This document shows, one piece after another, positions 23,520-34,801 of a stretch of DNA of 64,000 nucleotides. The position numbers and the translations under genes were made by a program. The notes below the pieces were generated by a model. That model did no database searches. It was not told the origin of the DNA and was given only the letters and a program-made list of their open reading frames with translations. Position 1 is the stretch's first letter, and the number at the start of each line of letters is the position of its first letter. The DNA comes from Papaver somniferum (Eukaryota > Streptophyta > Magnoliopsida > Ranunculales > Papaveraceae): positions 238,210,345-238,274,344 of the forward strand of contig NC_039358.1 in the NCBI RefSeq assembly GCF_003573695.1, given 5' to 3'.

Positions 23520-25035
23520 GCCTGTTAGTTTGAAATTATAATGTGAAATGAGAAACTAAAATAATAATTATGTGACAAACGAATCAAAGTGTGAAGCAAC
23601 CATCATATAAATATTGGAGGACATTATTTTAGCAATATTTGGATTGTAATGAGATATTCTCTCCTTCAATTAATTCACCTAATTTAAGGAGGGGTATTTT
23701 CATAAAATCAACCACATGCATTTTCATAACCCTTTCTATTATTTGCATGGTTTGTTGAATTATTGTATTGTTAATGGGTTAAATTATGGTAAAATTTTAT
23801 CCAACCATTTAATACAAGGGACATGTCTACTTAATCCACTGGAACTGAACCCCATGCCAACTTGATGTTGAACCTTTTTTTTGTCATCCAGTTCACTAAA
23901 AAATGACTTCACCAACTAACCGGAGGGTGTTGTTATTTGACTAAGTTTCTAAGTTTGAAACATTCAAGATTTTGTTTATTTTTGTTTTATCATTTTTGAA
24001 ACGTTTGATTCCGATATGATTAATCTAATTCATCTGGTTTAAGCCATCAATGGGATATAACTGTTATTAAATTGCAATACGTATCCATTAACACGCTAAA
24101 ATTTGCAAACATATCACTTAATGATACCCTTGAAACTACTCTCTGATAAGAATATTTATATATGAAGCTCATTGCTTTTTTATGAGACCCACTTTTTTAA
24201 GGCAGTTTATTATTAGTATCTAATACGATTCATACAGTTTTAGGGTATTATAGGTGGTTGTCTATGACTCTATCGTTGGAGGTTTTTAAACATCTTTAAG
24301 AAAAAAAATTCTACCTAACTCGGTAATATATACAGTAGTACGTGTTACAGTTGTTCGGTGTGGAATGTAAATAGTGTTCGTGCTTATTAGTCTTATACAT
24401 AAACATGCAAGTGTTTGTGAATATTACCTGCAAGTCTAATTAGTTGATGTCACCCATTATTAATGTCTGATTAGAGAGCCAACCTTGAAATAGATTATAA
24501 AAAGAAACTGATAGTTGACTTGGGCTATACCCATCTCTATCAAAAATGACATATAGCATGGGGAGTAGTCTAACAAATTGGACCCAAACGGATAACACTA
24601 TGCATTGGAATGCGTCAGAGCCAGAGTTTATCGAATCAGATCAGGATAGGAATCCACAATAAGACAAGTGCAACCCAAGCTAGCAGCAGACACTTACATG
24701 TGCAGTATAGTTCACCTAAAATTAGACTAGTTGAGTTTGCGAAAGAGTCAGACATATAGGTTGCTACAAAAACATATTTACAATAAGAAAAATACAAAAC
24801 TTATCTTTGAGGGAGTGTATATATATTTGTCAACATGTCATGCCCAAAAAGTCGATCAGTTCTGCTAGGCTCCTTAATGTTAGGCTCCTTAATATAAGGG
24901 TTATATTTGTTTTTACACAAGTTGGCAACTGGTTTTGCTATTCTTAAATTTTGTTTCCTAGGTGGCTAGCTTCTAAAAAAATTGTTTCTAGAAATCAAAA
25001 GGCTATTCCAGAAAATCTATCGAAACACCCGCTAA
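23520..25035. other. Intergenic upstream of STP copy 2
   Basis: A/T-rich DNA without recognisable gene, RNA or bounded transposon. It would include the distal promoter of STP copy 2. Confidence 0.4.
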
Positions 25036-25039
25036 ATGT

Positions 25040-25689
25040 ATGAGTAAGAGTAATTACACATTCATGAACTAATTTTACTTTTATTTTTCATGTCAGGCTT
25101 TCTTCCCTGTATAAACTACTTTCCCATTCAGTATGTTGTGAAATAATGAGAGATCGAATGAAATCGAACATACGAGTGAAATTAAAGTTCAATATAAGGA
25201 AGGTGACATGGTGGAGTAAACTGTAAGCTATGTTTCACTTAAAATTAGGTATGTACAAAATAACAATGATATACGAACAATTAAACAACAACACTTTGGT
25301 ATCGTCCATTTGATGTGGCATAAGGGACTTACAGAAAAGTAGTATAAAACTTTCTTAGGAAAATACCAGTTTGACCGGCGCCTATACCTCTCCGCCGGTA
25401 CTGTACTGTGTCGGAAGGAAAGTCAAACTCATAAGTCACAAGCAACATGTCAAGGTCAGAGACAAACACTCTTTTTTTTCCATGAATGCTAGGTGTGGTT
25501 GTTGGCCACACTGGTCCAGACTGGCCAATTGCCCCATGCTCGTACCCACACTTTTAACCCCAATACAGCCTGTGGAGATGGAGGTGATATTTTCTTGCAC
25601 ACCATGCAAAGACAGTTGACTAAACCCAATGGAGCCACAATAATCTCATATCGTAATCATTTCTCCACTGGGTTGCCAACTGAACAAAG
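25040..25689 (+). repeat. Copy 1 of the seven-copy non-coding segment
   Basis: It shares ordered blocks with the other copies: TTTTTCATG-CAGG, then CTGTATAAACTACTTT (TATA-like), AATGAGAGATCGAATG, GGTGGAGTAAACTGTAA, and at the far end CTGGGTTGCCAACTGAA. No conserved reading frame is visible. Its right end is cut by a Mutator-like element. Confidence 0.55.
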
Positions 25690-25857
25690 CTAAAACAAGA
25701 ACGATTTTTTAGGGATTATGGTTTTTTCGAGGGACCATGATTTTATTAGGCCATCTTCCCTATATTTATAAGGGGTGTCCTAAAGCATTGAAATGACTAA
25801 CCTATCCTTAACTTAATTTAATTTAAAACCAACCCAATAACCACCTATATATATAAC

Positions 25858-26060
25858 CACCACCTCCTTCCACCACCACCTCCCACCATCGCCGATTACA
25901 ACCACCACCACCTCCGATTATCACCACCACCAACCACCGATTACCACCACCACCACCGCCCACCACCGCGATTACCACCACCGCCGATTATCACCGCCAC
26001 CAACCACCGATTACCACCACCGCCTCCGATTACCACCACCACCAACCACCACCACCTCTC
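25858..26060. repeat. CCACCA-type microsatellite
   Basis: Imperfect CCA/CCG trinucleotide run with interspersed GATTA, for example CACCACCGATTACCACCACC repeated several times. It ends in a short TATATA run. No coding context is seen. Confidence 0.8.
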
Positions 26061-26221
26061 TCTATATATATATATAGCTTAATTTAAAACATTAACAAAG
26101 ATATTCTCACAAACCCATTACTTGTCATTCGTTTTTGGTTGAATAAATGAGAAGTAATCATTAAAATGAGTTGAAAATGGAAGTTGCAGAGAGGTTTAAT
26201 GGAGGGTTTTTTTTCAGAGAA

Positions 26222-26870
26222 AAGTTCGGTTATCACGAATTAATTTTTTCTTAACCGAACTCAGAGTTCGGTTGATTCGCAAAAAAATACTTTTAACCGA
26301 ACTCCTTGTATTAGAACAACACAAGTCCATAAGTTCGGTTCCTTCGCAAAATAAGGATATCACCGAACTTTAGTTGACGAAAATAATGAGAAGTCCACAA
26401 GTTCGGTTCGTTCGCAAAAATGTTAAGTTTTCTTTGTAACTGAACTCTACCTTTGAAACTTCGTAACCGAACTCTACCTTATTCGCCAAGAAATAAATTT
26501 CGTAGTAACCGAACGTTTGCCTAATTGCATATATGCATATATAAGCCCAGTTCGGTTGATTCGCAAAATATGTTGAAGTTTGCGAACCAACCGAACTTCT
26601 AACACTAGGTTACTTTTAACCTGCAGTTCGATTGGGAACTTGGTTGCGTTGAAGTTTGCGAACTAAACGAACACACAAGATGTACCCAAATAAATTGTTA
26701 AGTTCAAATTTCGGTTACCTACCATTTTATCCTAGGTAACCGAACATTACACTGTACGACCAAAACCTCCATTAACGAGCGAGTTCGGTAACCTGCGTGT
26801 TTGGAAAACGTAACCGAACTACACTTTCAGGTGTGTTCGGTTACATGTTCTTGACATATGGTAACCGAAC
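26222..26870. repeat. Array of GTTCGGT / ACCGAAC inverted motifs
   Basis: By eye there are seven exact GTTCGGT and nine exact ACCGAAC heptamers in about 650 bp, plus several one-base variants. Forward and reverse copies alternate for much of the array, so neighbouring motifs can pair as short hairpins (for example GAGTTCGGTAACC ... GTAACCGAACTA). Spacers are 20-60 bp and not conserved, except that TTCGCAAAA follows several forward copies. The function is unknown. Confidence 0.8.
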
Positions 26871-27489
26871 TGGCCCAAATCTACATAAAAAATTTCATTT
26901 TTTTTGAAAGTTTGGAGCAATTCAACCAACATTATCTAAGTTTGAAGCATACCTGGGTACCCAAATACCCTTCCTCCAGTTGTGGTTGGTAAAATCCATA
27001 ATTTTTCATGTTTTCCTTCTTCATCTTCTCTAACTTTACTCTCTCAATAATTCTACTTCTTTAAAACAAAAAACCATCTGATTTTTTAATCTCACTAATT
27101 ATCTTTAACTTAATCATCTCACTAATCATTACACTAACTATTATTAACACTAACTAATCATCACCCAAAATTAATCAGGAGGGTAATTTAAGTATTAATA
27201 TAAATATCTAGATAAGGGGTGACCTAGATTTACTTCTAATGTCTTTACCAAAAATAAAACCATGGTACCCAAAAAATCATTCTAAAACAAATCTAGAACA
27301 AAGAGTCTATTTTTAGAAAGCCTTACCAATCTGCAATTGGTATCTGTAGGATTCGATGTGCCTAACCTGATTTATGAAAGTGTATCCAAGTACTCTCTGA
27401 AAAGTCATTCTGAATTGTGTTCCCAAACTACATTCCGATTTATTTATTTTTTACTTTTAGCTATGGAAAACCCGACTTCTAAGTGGCAT

Positions 27490-28790
27490 TCAAACGGGCT
27501 ATAAATGTACGAGAAGCCACACATTCATGAACTAATTTTAATTTTATTTTTGATTTTTGTTAAAGGGAGAGCAAAAAGAGATTTGAGGAGGGCAAAAATC
27601 GTAGTTAACTCAGTGATTTATAACGATTTGATATACCTGTATGAATCGGACAAAATTAGCCGAAATGACCATAAGTTAATCACACATTTTATGTCAAAGT
27701 AAAATACACTTGCGAGCATCTTCGAACCCTAACCCCAGCCATTAGCAAAATGCACGAAATCTTGTCAAAAATGCATCATGCATCACTTAGTAATGAATCT
27801 TATTAGTCGTATATATAGATCCTGAATTTTGAATGACGTTAGATAAATGGAGGAGGATTAACCAATCTCTCTTCCATATAGATCCTAAAGGATGGTTTTG
27901 TCTCCATTATCATAAGAAAGGTCCTGATTTAACAAAATTACATTCTCAATCGATCTCTGCAATTAGCTGTGATAATCTTCTGCCTATTGTTTCCAAGGGT
28001 TTCTTTGACACTCGTCAATATGTAGGGACAAACAAGAATCAACATCGAATATTCTGATTGATTACATAAATCATCTTTAATCTGTGATTTTTCAACTCAT
28101 GTTGAATTACGAGACAATAGCAAGAACCAAACCGGTCACCATTAATGGAAGTCTAAAAACTTGGGGTAACGGTTACACCGTTACGGTTAGGATATAAGTG
28201 AAAAAGATGGTATGGCCAATGAGGGATAATGTTGTCCGATTCTTTCAAATATACCAATTCGGTCATGATTAACGAGTCAACTACGATCTTTGTGCTCCTC
28301 GAATTCGTTTTTGCTCTCCCTTTAACAAAAATTTTATTTTTCATGACATAATTTGTTCGGTATATATAAACTATTTTTCCAATTCAATGTATTTTGAAGT
28401 AATAATAGAGTTAATGAAATCAAACAAATGAGTGAAGTTACAATCAGTTATCATGTGAATGAGATGTTTGAGTAAACTGTAAATTATGTTTTACATTGAA
28501 AGAAATTCAGAAATTCCATGAACATATCGTTCCCGGTTGGACTCGAATTCTTTGTATGGTAGGTCGTACATATCTACAAGGTGGAATAACGAAGTTATGT
28601 AATCGAGACACTTATAAATCGACCCAAAACATATTTCTTTCAAGGGATGACTGCATGCATAGTGTATATTAAACAACATAGATACAGAAAAGTAGTACGG
28701 AAAATAAATTTGATGCGGATAACGAGTCCTTAACAAATTTACTTGTTCTCCCTTGCCTTAAAAATATCAAGTTTTAGGTGAATACCAAAA
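27490..28790 (+). repeat. Copy 2 of the seven-copy segment, interrupted by a Mutator-like MITE
   Basis: Left part 27490-27551 (ACACATTCATGAACTAATTT) and right part 28333-28790 (TTTTTCATGACAT, GTATATAAACTATTTTT, TTGAGTAAACTGTAAATT, GTGGAATAACGAAGTTATG) are contiguous once the inserted element is removed. Confidence 0.6.
27553..28332. mobile_element. Mutator-like MITE with long inverted termini
   Basis: Both ends read ATTTTTGTTAAAGGGAGAGC inward, and similarity continues for roughly 100 bp (GATCGTAGTT-ACTC, GAATCGGACAA). The 9-bp repeat TTTATTTTT flanks it at 27543-27551 and 28333-28341. No transposase frame is present. It interrupts the host segment at a position where the other copies are continuous. 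Confidence 0.65.
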
Positions 28791-28799
28791 GAATCAAGA

Positions 28800-29600
28800 A
28801 AAAGAAAATTACAAAATATTGTGGATAGCTAACAATACTTCTTCTTTTTGTATTCAAAGAAATTTATTGGCAGGAAAAATAATTTGAAATTTTTTACGAG
28901 AAGTATACCATAAGATGGCTATAAAACTAATCAAAAGAGTGACATTTTTCACGAAAAGTACACAGTAATATGCCTATATAAATATCATAAAAATTGAGTG
29001 TGAATTCATCCACTCCTTAACGAGTGTATATTTCACATTTCAATCTCTATCTTTGATTTAGTTTAGGAAGTTATGTAATAAGGGTCGTGATTCTAAACAT
29101 GGAGGGTAATGTGACCATCAGTTAAATAATCAAATAATCAACCAATCAGAAGAATATGTGAAACATACACTCGTTAGTTATAAAAAATTGAGAAATTAGC
29201 TGGCCTGGTATCGGAGATAGCCACGCTCAGGCTAGACGTCAACGTCAAAGGTAGACACTCTCGTTTTTGTCCGGGAAAAATACGGTTTAGTCCAAAAATC
29301 AATCCAAAGGTACATTTTAGTCCAGTCCAAGTCAACTAGGTACAGATTAGTCCAAAAATATGGAAAGTACACCAGTAACCCTCATTAATTATTATTTAGT
29401 CCAAATATTTGCAATTTAATCCACACTGACTCATGATGATGTCAGCAATTTTGAATAATATAAACAATAATTAAAAACAATTTATCTTTTGAACCGCTCG
29501 TCCAAAATCGACAAACTTTATATATTTGGAAAGCATTTTCCGAGAGATACAAAAAGAGTACCCATATGACTATATAATTTTCGATTTTAAAATTTTTTAA
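28800..29600. other. Intergenic, no gene recognised
   Basis: A/T-rich. Around 29280-29420 the motif TTAGTCCAAA recurs several times, suggesting an unbounded transposon-derived repeat. Confidence 0.35.
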
Positions 29601-29611
29601 TTTACATTAGT

Positions 29612-30420
29612 GTGTACAATTATGTACACCGCTGCAAAGATCCAAAAAATCCAGAATCCATGATAGCCAAACTGCACCCTAATCCAAAAAATCCAGAATC
29701 CAAGCTCCAATTGGATAACATCCAGATTTGCATAGGTAAGTTTAGCAGATAACCTGCATCGAGGACAAACCAATGAAGATAAGAAATCGCAGCTTGAAAA
29801 GAAAGTGATTATCATTTCGCCAACATTCGCATAAGAAAACAAAGCAAGAAAATGATTAAAATAAAAAGTTTCTTAGTTTATGGTCAGAGACACAATCCAT
29901 GTGGGCATTACTACACAAACTTAATATCACTTCGAAATATCCCAGTACAGTGATTCATTGCACTTTACCAAAAAGGAGATTACTAACATGCACAACAGAT
30001 CAATCATACTCACACCGGACCTACTTTTTCATGAGAAGTATATTGGTGCATCAATATATTTATCGCTGTGAAACATTTCTAAAACCGATCCTTCATAGCC
30101 ATAAACAAACCTACTTTTTCATTGAAAATACACTGGTGCACTAATGTGTACACCGCTTCAAAACATGCATAAAGCTAATCATTCACAACCGCACACAAAC
30201 CTATTTTTTCATGGGAGTTACTTCCCACAGGTGCACCAATATGTACACCGTTGTAAAACAAGGAAAACGTACTTTTTTATAAGATTTACACAGGTGCACC
30301 AATATGTACTCCCCTGTAAAACATGCACAACACCAATCATTCATATTAACAATCAAAAAGTGTAACACTATATACACATTAGCTATCTACATGTGTATAA
30401 TTATGTACACATTAAGAATC
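29612..30420. repeat. Imperfect tandem repeat with GTGCACCAATATGTACACC units
   Basis: Four imperfect repeats of about 60-110 bp lie at 30000-30345. Each contains CAAACCTACTTTTTCAT-like sequence followed by AGGTGCACCAATATGTACAC and TGTAAAACA. Simpler GTGTACA...TGTACAC dyads lie at 29612-29632 and 30391-30411. Similar dyads reappear at 32580-32680. Confidence 0.6.
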
Positions 30421-30561
30421 AATATGTTATTTCATTAAACGAAGGTTGTACTTATCAAATTCAACTAAGAAAGCCTAAAGCACACAGTCATGTTATCAGT
30501 TTGGACCAATATTAAGGTAGGAATCATAAAGGGAACCAAAGTATACAACTAGAACAAATAC

Positions 30562-32356
30562 CTTGCACCGTGTTGCATCATCTTGGGCTGCAAGCATAGC
30601 AACATAAGTTGGGAACTCATCTTTATCATCTTTGACCTTCACTAGGGATGTAAATTCTGCCCGGCAGCCCTAAGCCCAGTACCGTCCGCCCTTACCCATA
30701 ACAGCCCATGGGTACCCATTGCCCGTCATAGGCTAGCCCGGCCTAGCCCTTTTAAATAATAGGACGGGAACAAGCCATGAGTAAAAAAGTCTTGCCCGGC
30801 CCGGTACCCGTCCTGTCAGCCCATTAACATTACTCGTCCTGTTTGCCTACCCATTTATCCGTCCTAATTATCCCTTTCCGATTTCATTCTATATCTAGAT
30901 ATATACTCGGAATACTAGTCTATCGATTATATCCCGAGTATCTTTCTGCATATATTCATTTTGCTACCTATAGTGAGAAAAGTTAGGATTTCCTATTGAA
31001 AGATGATCCAATCTTGGAGTAATTATAGGAGATTTTGTTATATAGTAGTTGAATTAGGTCACAATCAAAGTTATCTTTCTCTTGTATTCATTTTCTATAT
31101 AAGAGTTTGGAAGAACCGCAAACGAGAGATTGATTTCGAAGTACTGCTACGAGGCTAAGCCTAAGGTAAGTGTTTCAGTAATTTCATTTTCACTTGTTTT
31201 ATGTTTTTATTTCAATTGATTTTTCCATTGTTACTAGTGATTGATCTTGTAATGTTGTTTTAAATGATTTTAAATGATAATAGATTTACTTTTATGCTTG
31301 ATGCATGTGCTAATAAGTGATAATAATAACTTGGGTATTCATTTCTGTTTTTTGTTTCAATTGAGTTGGCCATTATTGTTGCCGATTGATGTTTTAATTT
31401 TTCTTAGGATTTATGATTATAAATTACTTTTCTGTTTGATGGGGTATTCATGGATAGAACGAAATGGATTAATATATTCAAATCGGTAAATGAAATTGGG
31501 ATATTTTAGTGCTCACTTAGGTGTTGGATGTTAAACTCCAATTTAGTTTTGAATCACTAGATACTGTTTTTTATGATCATTGAATTTTGAATGAAAGATT
31601 ATAATTAAAGTTTCTGTCTTTTAAAGTTTTGAACCACTGGATAGTCTTCCAGCACTTAAGTGGAATGAAACATAGGTGGAACAAAAACAAAAATTACAGT
31701 TTTTGGTTTGTGATTTCGGCATCCTTTTTTCATTTCTTACTTCATTCACGTGATGGTTAGTACTGACGGGAATTATGCACCTGTAAGTGTTAGTGAATTA
31801 CTATTTGATACTTCTGTAATCTAGAGTGAACAGAAAACAGTACACTCTTTCCATAAATTTTTGTATTGATCTTTTTCAATTTTTGTGCAGGTGAATGGCT
31901 TGAAAGTTTTTTTTTAGTATTTTCAGAATAAAGTTGTGTGGAGTCATGGAATGCTAAGCTGCGCAAGTAGAAAAGGAAGCACGAGTCTTTGTTTTTAAAT
32001 TGAGTTATTAGGGGACGTTTTCTTTTAAGTTTTAATGCTTTGATTTTGAGTGAACAATTTAGATCTTTGAAGAACATGAGTTTATTGATTTGTTTATGGA
32101 AGTATTTGATTGATTAAGCCGTTGAAGCTTTAATATTATACATTGAAAGCCCGCCCTGAACCTGCGCGCCCGGGCCCAAATTACTAAACATACTTGGGTA
32201 GGCCATGGGAAGTCTTTTAACAGGTATAGTCCTTCCCGCCCGGCCTATTTGTTCTGATGGGAAAGAGATTTCCAGGCCCGACCTGTCCCGTCCCATTTAA
32301 TAATTAGGCCAGGCTGCCCGGCCCGGCCCAATTTACACCCCTAACCTTCACTACAC
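30562..32356 (-). pseudogene. RPS14 (uS11)-like exon interrupted by a hAT element
   Basis: After removal of the hAT insertion and one target copy, the minus strand reads an acceptor (CAATTGCAG), an open exon and a donor (AAG then GTATTT). The exon encodes KVKDDKDEFPTYVAMLAAQD followed by DATRCK. This matches the uS11 segment KVKADRDE-SPYAAMLAAQDV--RCK, and the exon edges agree with RPS14 intron positions as I recall them. Substitutions such as A-to-D and PYAA-to-TYVA, together with absence of the neighbouring exons, indicate a relic or a captured exon. The ribosomal role (40S head, decoding-site neighbour) is not expected to apply. Confidence 0.7.
30643..32343. mobile_element. Non-autonomous hAT element inserted in the RPS14-like exon
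   Basis: Ends are TAGGGATGTAAATT and, reverse complemented, TAGGGGTGTAAATT. They are followed by GCCCGGC-rich subterminal repeats on both sides. An exact 8-bp duplication ACCTTCAC lies at 30635-30642 and 32344-32351, the hAT signature. The 1.7-kb interior is A/T-rich with no transposase. A splice-donor-like AAG-GTAAGT at about 31162 may mark a captured exon edge. Confidence 0.85.
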
Positions 32357-32579
32357 CTGCAATTGGGATAAATAAAAAGGTTGAGAACTTGAGATACTAA
32401 TAGCGGTATGATTTTTGTTATTTTTTCTAAATATAGGAAGTTTGCTTCTCAAACATTCAGCATGTGGTTCAACCATATGTGTACCCCTCCCTTAGATTAA
32501 GAAGGAGATGAGTAATATCTTTTAAACCTGGAAGTTTCAAAATTCAGCATGTGGTTCAACTATACACACATTAATATCA

Positions 32580-32690
32580 ACAGGTGTAGTTTATGTACAC
32601 GTTAACAATAACAGGTGTACATTTCAGGTGTACATTTATGTACACGCTAACAATAACAGGGGTACAACTATGTCCACATTATCAAAAAAA
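32580..32690. repeat. GTGTACA...TGTACAC dyads
   Basis: Units such as CAGGTGTACATTTATGTACA and CACGCTAACAATAACAGG recur three times. They mirror the dyads on the other side of the RPS14-like exon. Confidence 0.6.
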
Positions 32691-32849
32691 ACATCAAATT
32701 TCTATAGAAATATCGCCGATGCATCTCTAATAATTAGTAAAGTCATCCGATGTTGAATACAACTCCAAGAGAAGAGCAGGGTACATGGGACCCAAAAAAA
32801 TGTAAATGTTCAAAAAATTATTGGAATAGATCGAGAAATAGAGTAATAC

Positions 32850-33820
32850 GGCCGTAAGGGTAAAATTGTCATTTTATAGTGTCCATATAATTTACTGCAC
32901 TTATTTCCGATAAGGATAATATGGTCATTTTCACAATCTGCAATATTTACTTTATTTATTTAGGATAAGGACAGTCTAGTCATTTTTCACAGACTGCATA
33001 ATATTTATTGCACTAATTTCCATTAAGGGTAATATGGTCATTTTCACAGTTTGTAATATTTACTTTACTTATTATCGATAATGGTAGTCTGGTCATTTTC
33101 ACAGTCTCCATAACATGTATTGCACTTATTTCCACTAAGGTAAAATGGTCATTTTCACAGATTATAATAGTTACTTTACTTATTTTTGATAAGGTTAGTT
33201 CGGTCATTTTTATAGTCTCCATGATATTTGTTGCAATAATTTCTAGTAAGGGTATTATGGCTATTTTTCAGTTTGAAATATTAGCTTTACTTATTTTTAA
33301 TAAGGGTAGTTTGGTCATTTTCACAGTATTGCACTAATTTCCATTAAGGGTAATATGGGCATTTTCACAGTTTGTAATATTGACTTTACTTATTTCCAAT
33401 AAAGATAGTCTGGTCATTTTCATAGTCTCCATAATATTTATTGCACTAATTTCCATTAAAGGAAATATGGTCATTTTCATAGTTTGTAATATTTACTTTA
33501 CTTATTTCTGATAAGAGTAGTTTGGTCATTTTCACAGTCTCCATAACATTTATTAACCTTCTTTCCAGTAAGAGTAAAATGGTCATTTTCACAGACCATA
33601 ATATTTACTTGACTTATTTTTGATAAGGGCAGTTTGGTCATTTTATAGTCTCCATGATGTTACATATTAATTTCTACTAAAGGTAGTATGGTCATTTTCA
33701 CGGTCTGAAATATTAACTTTTCTTATTTTTATAAGGTAGTCTGGTCATTTTCACACTCCCAATAATATTTATTGCACTAATTTCCAGTAAGGATAATATG
33801 GTCATCTCTAGTTGTATTTG
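32850..33820. repeat. Minisatellite with GGTCATTTTCACAGT core
   Basis: About sixteen imperfect units of roughly 60 bp form the array. Each carries GGTCATTTTCACAG followed by an A/T-rich spacer ending TTCC-NTAAGGGTA. Adjacent units alternate between two spacer types (CTCCATAATATTTATTGCAC and TTTGTAATATTTACTTTACT), so the higher-order period is about 120 bp. Open frames within it are repeat artefacts. Confidence 0.85.
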
Positions 33821-33829
33821 CTTGCACAC

Positions 33830-34278
33830 GGCTTGTGTACTTTTAATATACTCTCTTTGTTCGATAATTTTTTTTTTTTTTTGTATGTTTAGTCCAATAA
33901 AATCCACATACTTATATTTGTTTTTTTTGAGACCCCCTCATTTGTAATATCGGTTTCGCCAATAGTGGTAGTACTTTGAGTTCTTCTCCAGCCAGATCAA
34001 AAGTCACAGTTTTGCGGTTGTCTTGATCTTTCCACTGAAGTGATCCGTTTACAAAATATGAGTCTCAGGCTGAAACAAGACCGAAACCCGGGAATCACTA
34101 CATTGGTCATACATAATGTAAGTCACGGCAATCGATCCAATCTCATAACTAAGTTACAAATTCAGCTAGACCGACACTTCCACCCGAGCGAGTCAAACTC
34201 AAATAAGATGTTTGTCGGAACGAACAACAAATACTCTTTCTTTGTTCTTGAACACTCGGTGTAGTTCAACATATAGGT
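33830..34278. other. Intergenic, no gene recognised
   Basis: Contains a long T run near 33870-33883 and otherwise unremarkable A/T-rich sequence. Confidence 0.35.
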
Positions 34279-34672
34279 CGAGAAAATTGAGAAAATGCCC
34301 CAATATGGACTGTAATTTCGGGATCTTCTCCAATGTTAAAAAAATTTGAAAAAATGTCCCAATGTTAGAAATTTCGGTTAAATTCATTTGTGCGACTTCC
34401 CACATGCGAAAAAAATACCAAACTTTTACTCGAAGAAGTTTCCGAGTTCCATTACTAGTTAAGTTTTTGCTTCTCGAGTATAACCAAGGACTATCAATGG
34501 CTCCATGATCATTACCTTTGTTACACAGTGAACATTTTTTCAACTTTTTTCGCGCGTGGGAAGTCGCACATGTGGACTTAACCGAGATTTCTAATAGTGG
34601 AACAGTTTTACAACTTTTTTTTAACGTTGGGGAAGATCCTAAGATTGCGGTCCATATTGGTGCATTTTCCTA
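34279..34672. mobile_element. Fold-back MITE with ~130-bp inverted arms
   Basis: The left arm (GAAAATGCCCCAATATGGAC, then GATCTTCTCCAATGTTAAAA, then GTGCGACTTCCCACATGCG) is repeated in inverse orientation in the right arm with moderate divergence. A clear target duplication was not found, so the superfamily is unassigned. Mutator-like is possible. Confidence 0.6.
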
Positions 34673-34801
34673 ATTTTCCCTTTATAGAACACATGGCCCA
34701 TTCTTTGCAAAATACTCCAAGAAAACTCAAATTACCAAAAGACCCCTTAACAAAGAATTGGGCTTGTAAATACTCGAGGCAGACAATCTTCTTACCCAGA
34801 C

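Larger units (their letters stand above)
25700..27281. mobile_element. Non-autonomous Mutator-like element carrying a dyad array
   Basis: The ends form a terminal inverted repeat matching at 21 of 26 positions (left AACGATTTTTTAGGGATTAT, right AATGATTTTTTGGGTACCAT when reverse complemented). The 9-bp direct repeat CTAAAACAA flanks it at 25690-25698 and 27282-27290; a tenth base differs. A 9-10 bp duplication is diagnostic of Mutator-like insertion. The 1.58-kb interior has no transposase. It holds a CCACCA-type microsatellite and an array of GTTCGGT/ACCGAAC dyads. Confidence 0.78.

Noticed and set aside
25858..26060. Proline-rich or glycine-rich coding exon
   Set aside because: The CCA/CCG run is imperfect in all frames, lacks splice context and lies inside a transposon.
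26222..26870. CRISPR-like array
   Set aside because: The heptamers are short, alternate in orientation, and have variable spacing. This is a plant nuclear genome, and the array lies inside a MULE-type insertion. No cas genes exist here.
33013..33222. Small open frame METIKMTELTLSK on the minus strand
   Set aside because: It lies entirely within the GGTCATTTTCACAGT minisatellite; its repetitive peptide reflects the DNA repeat.
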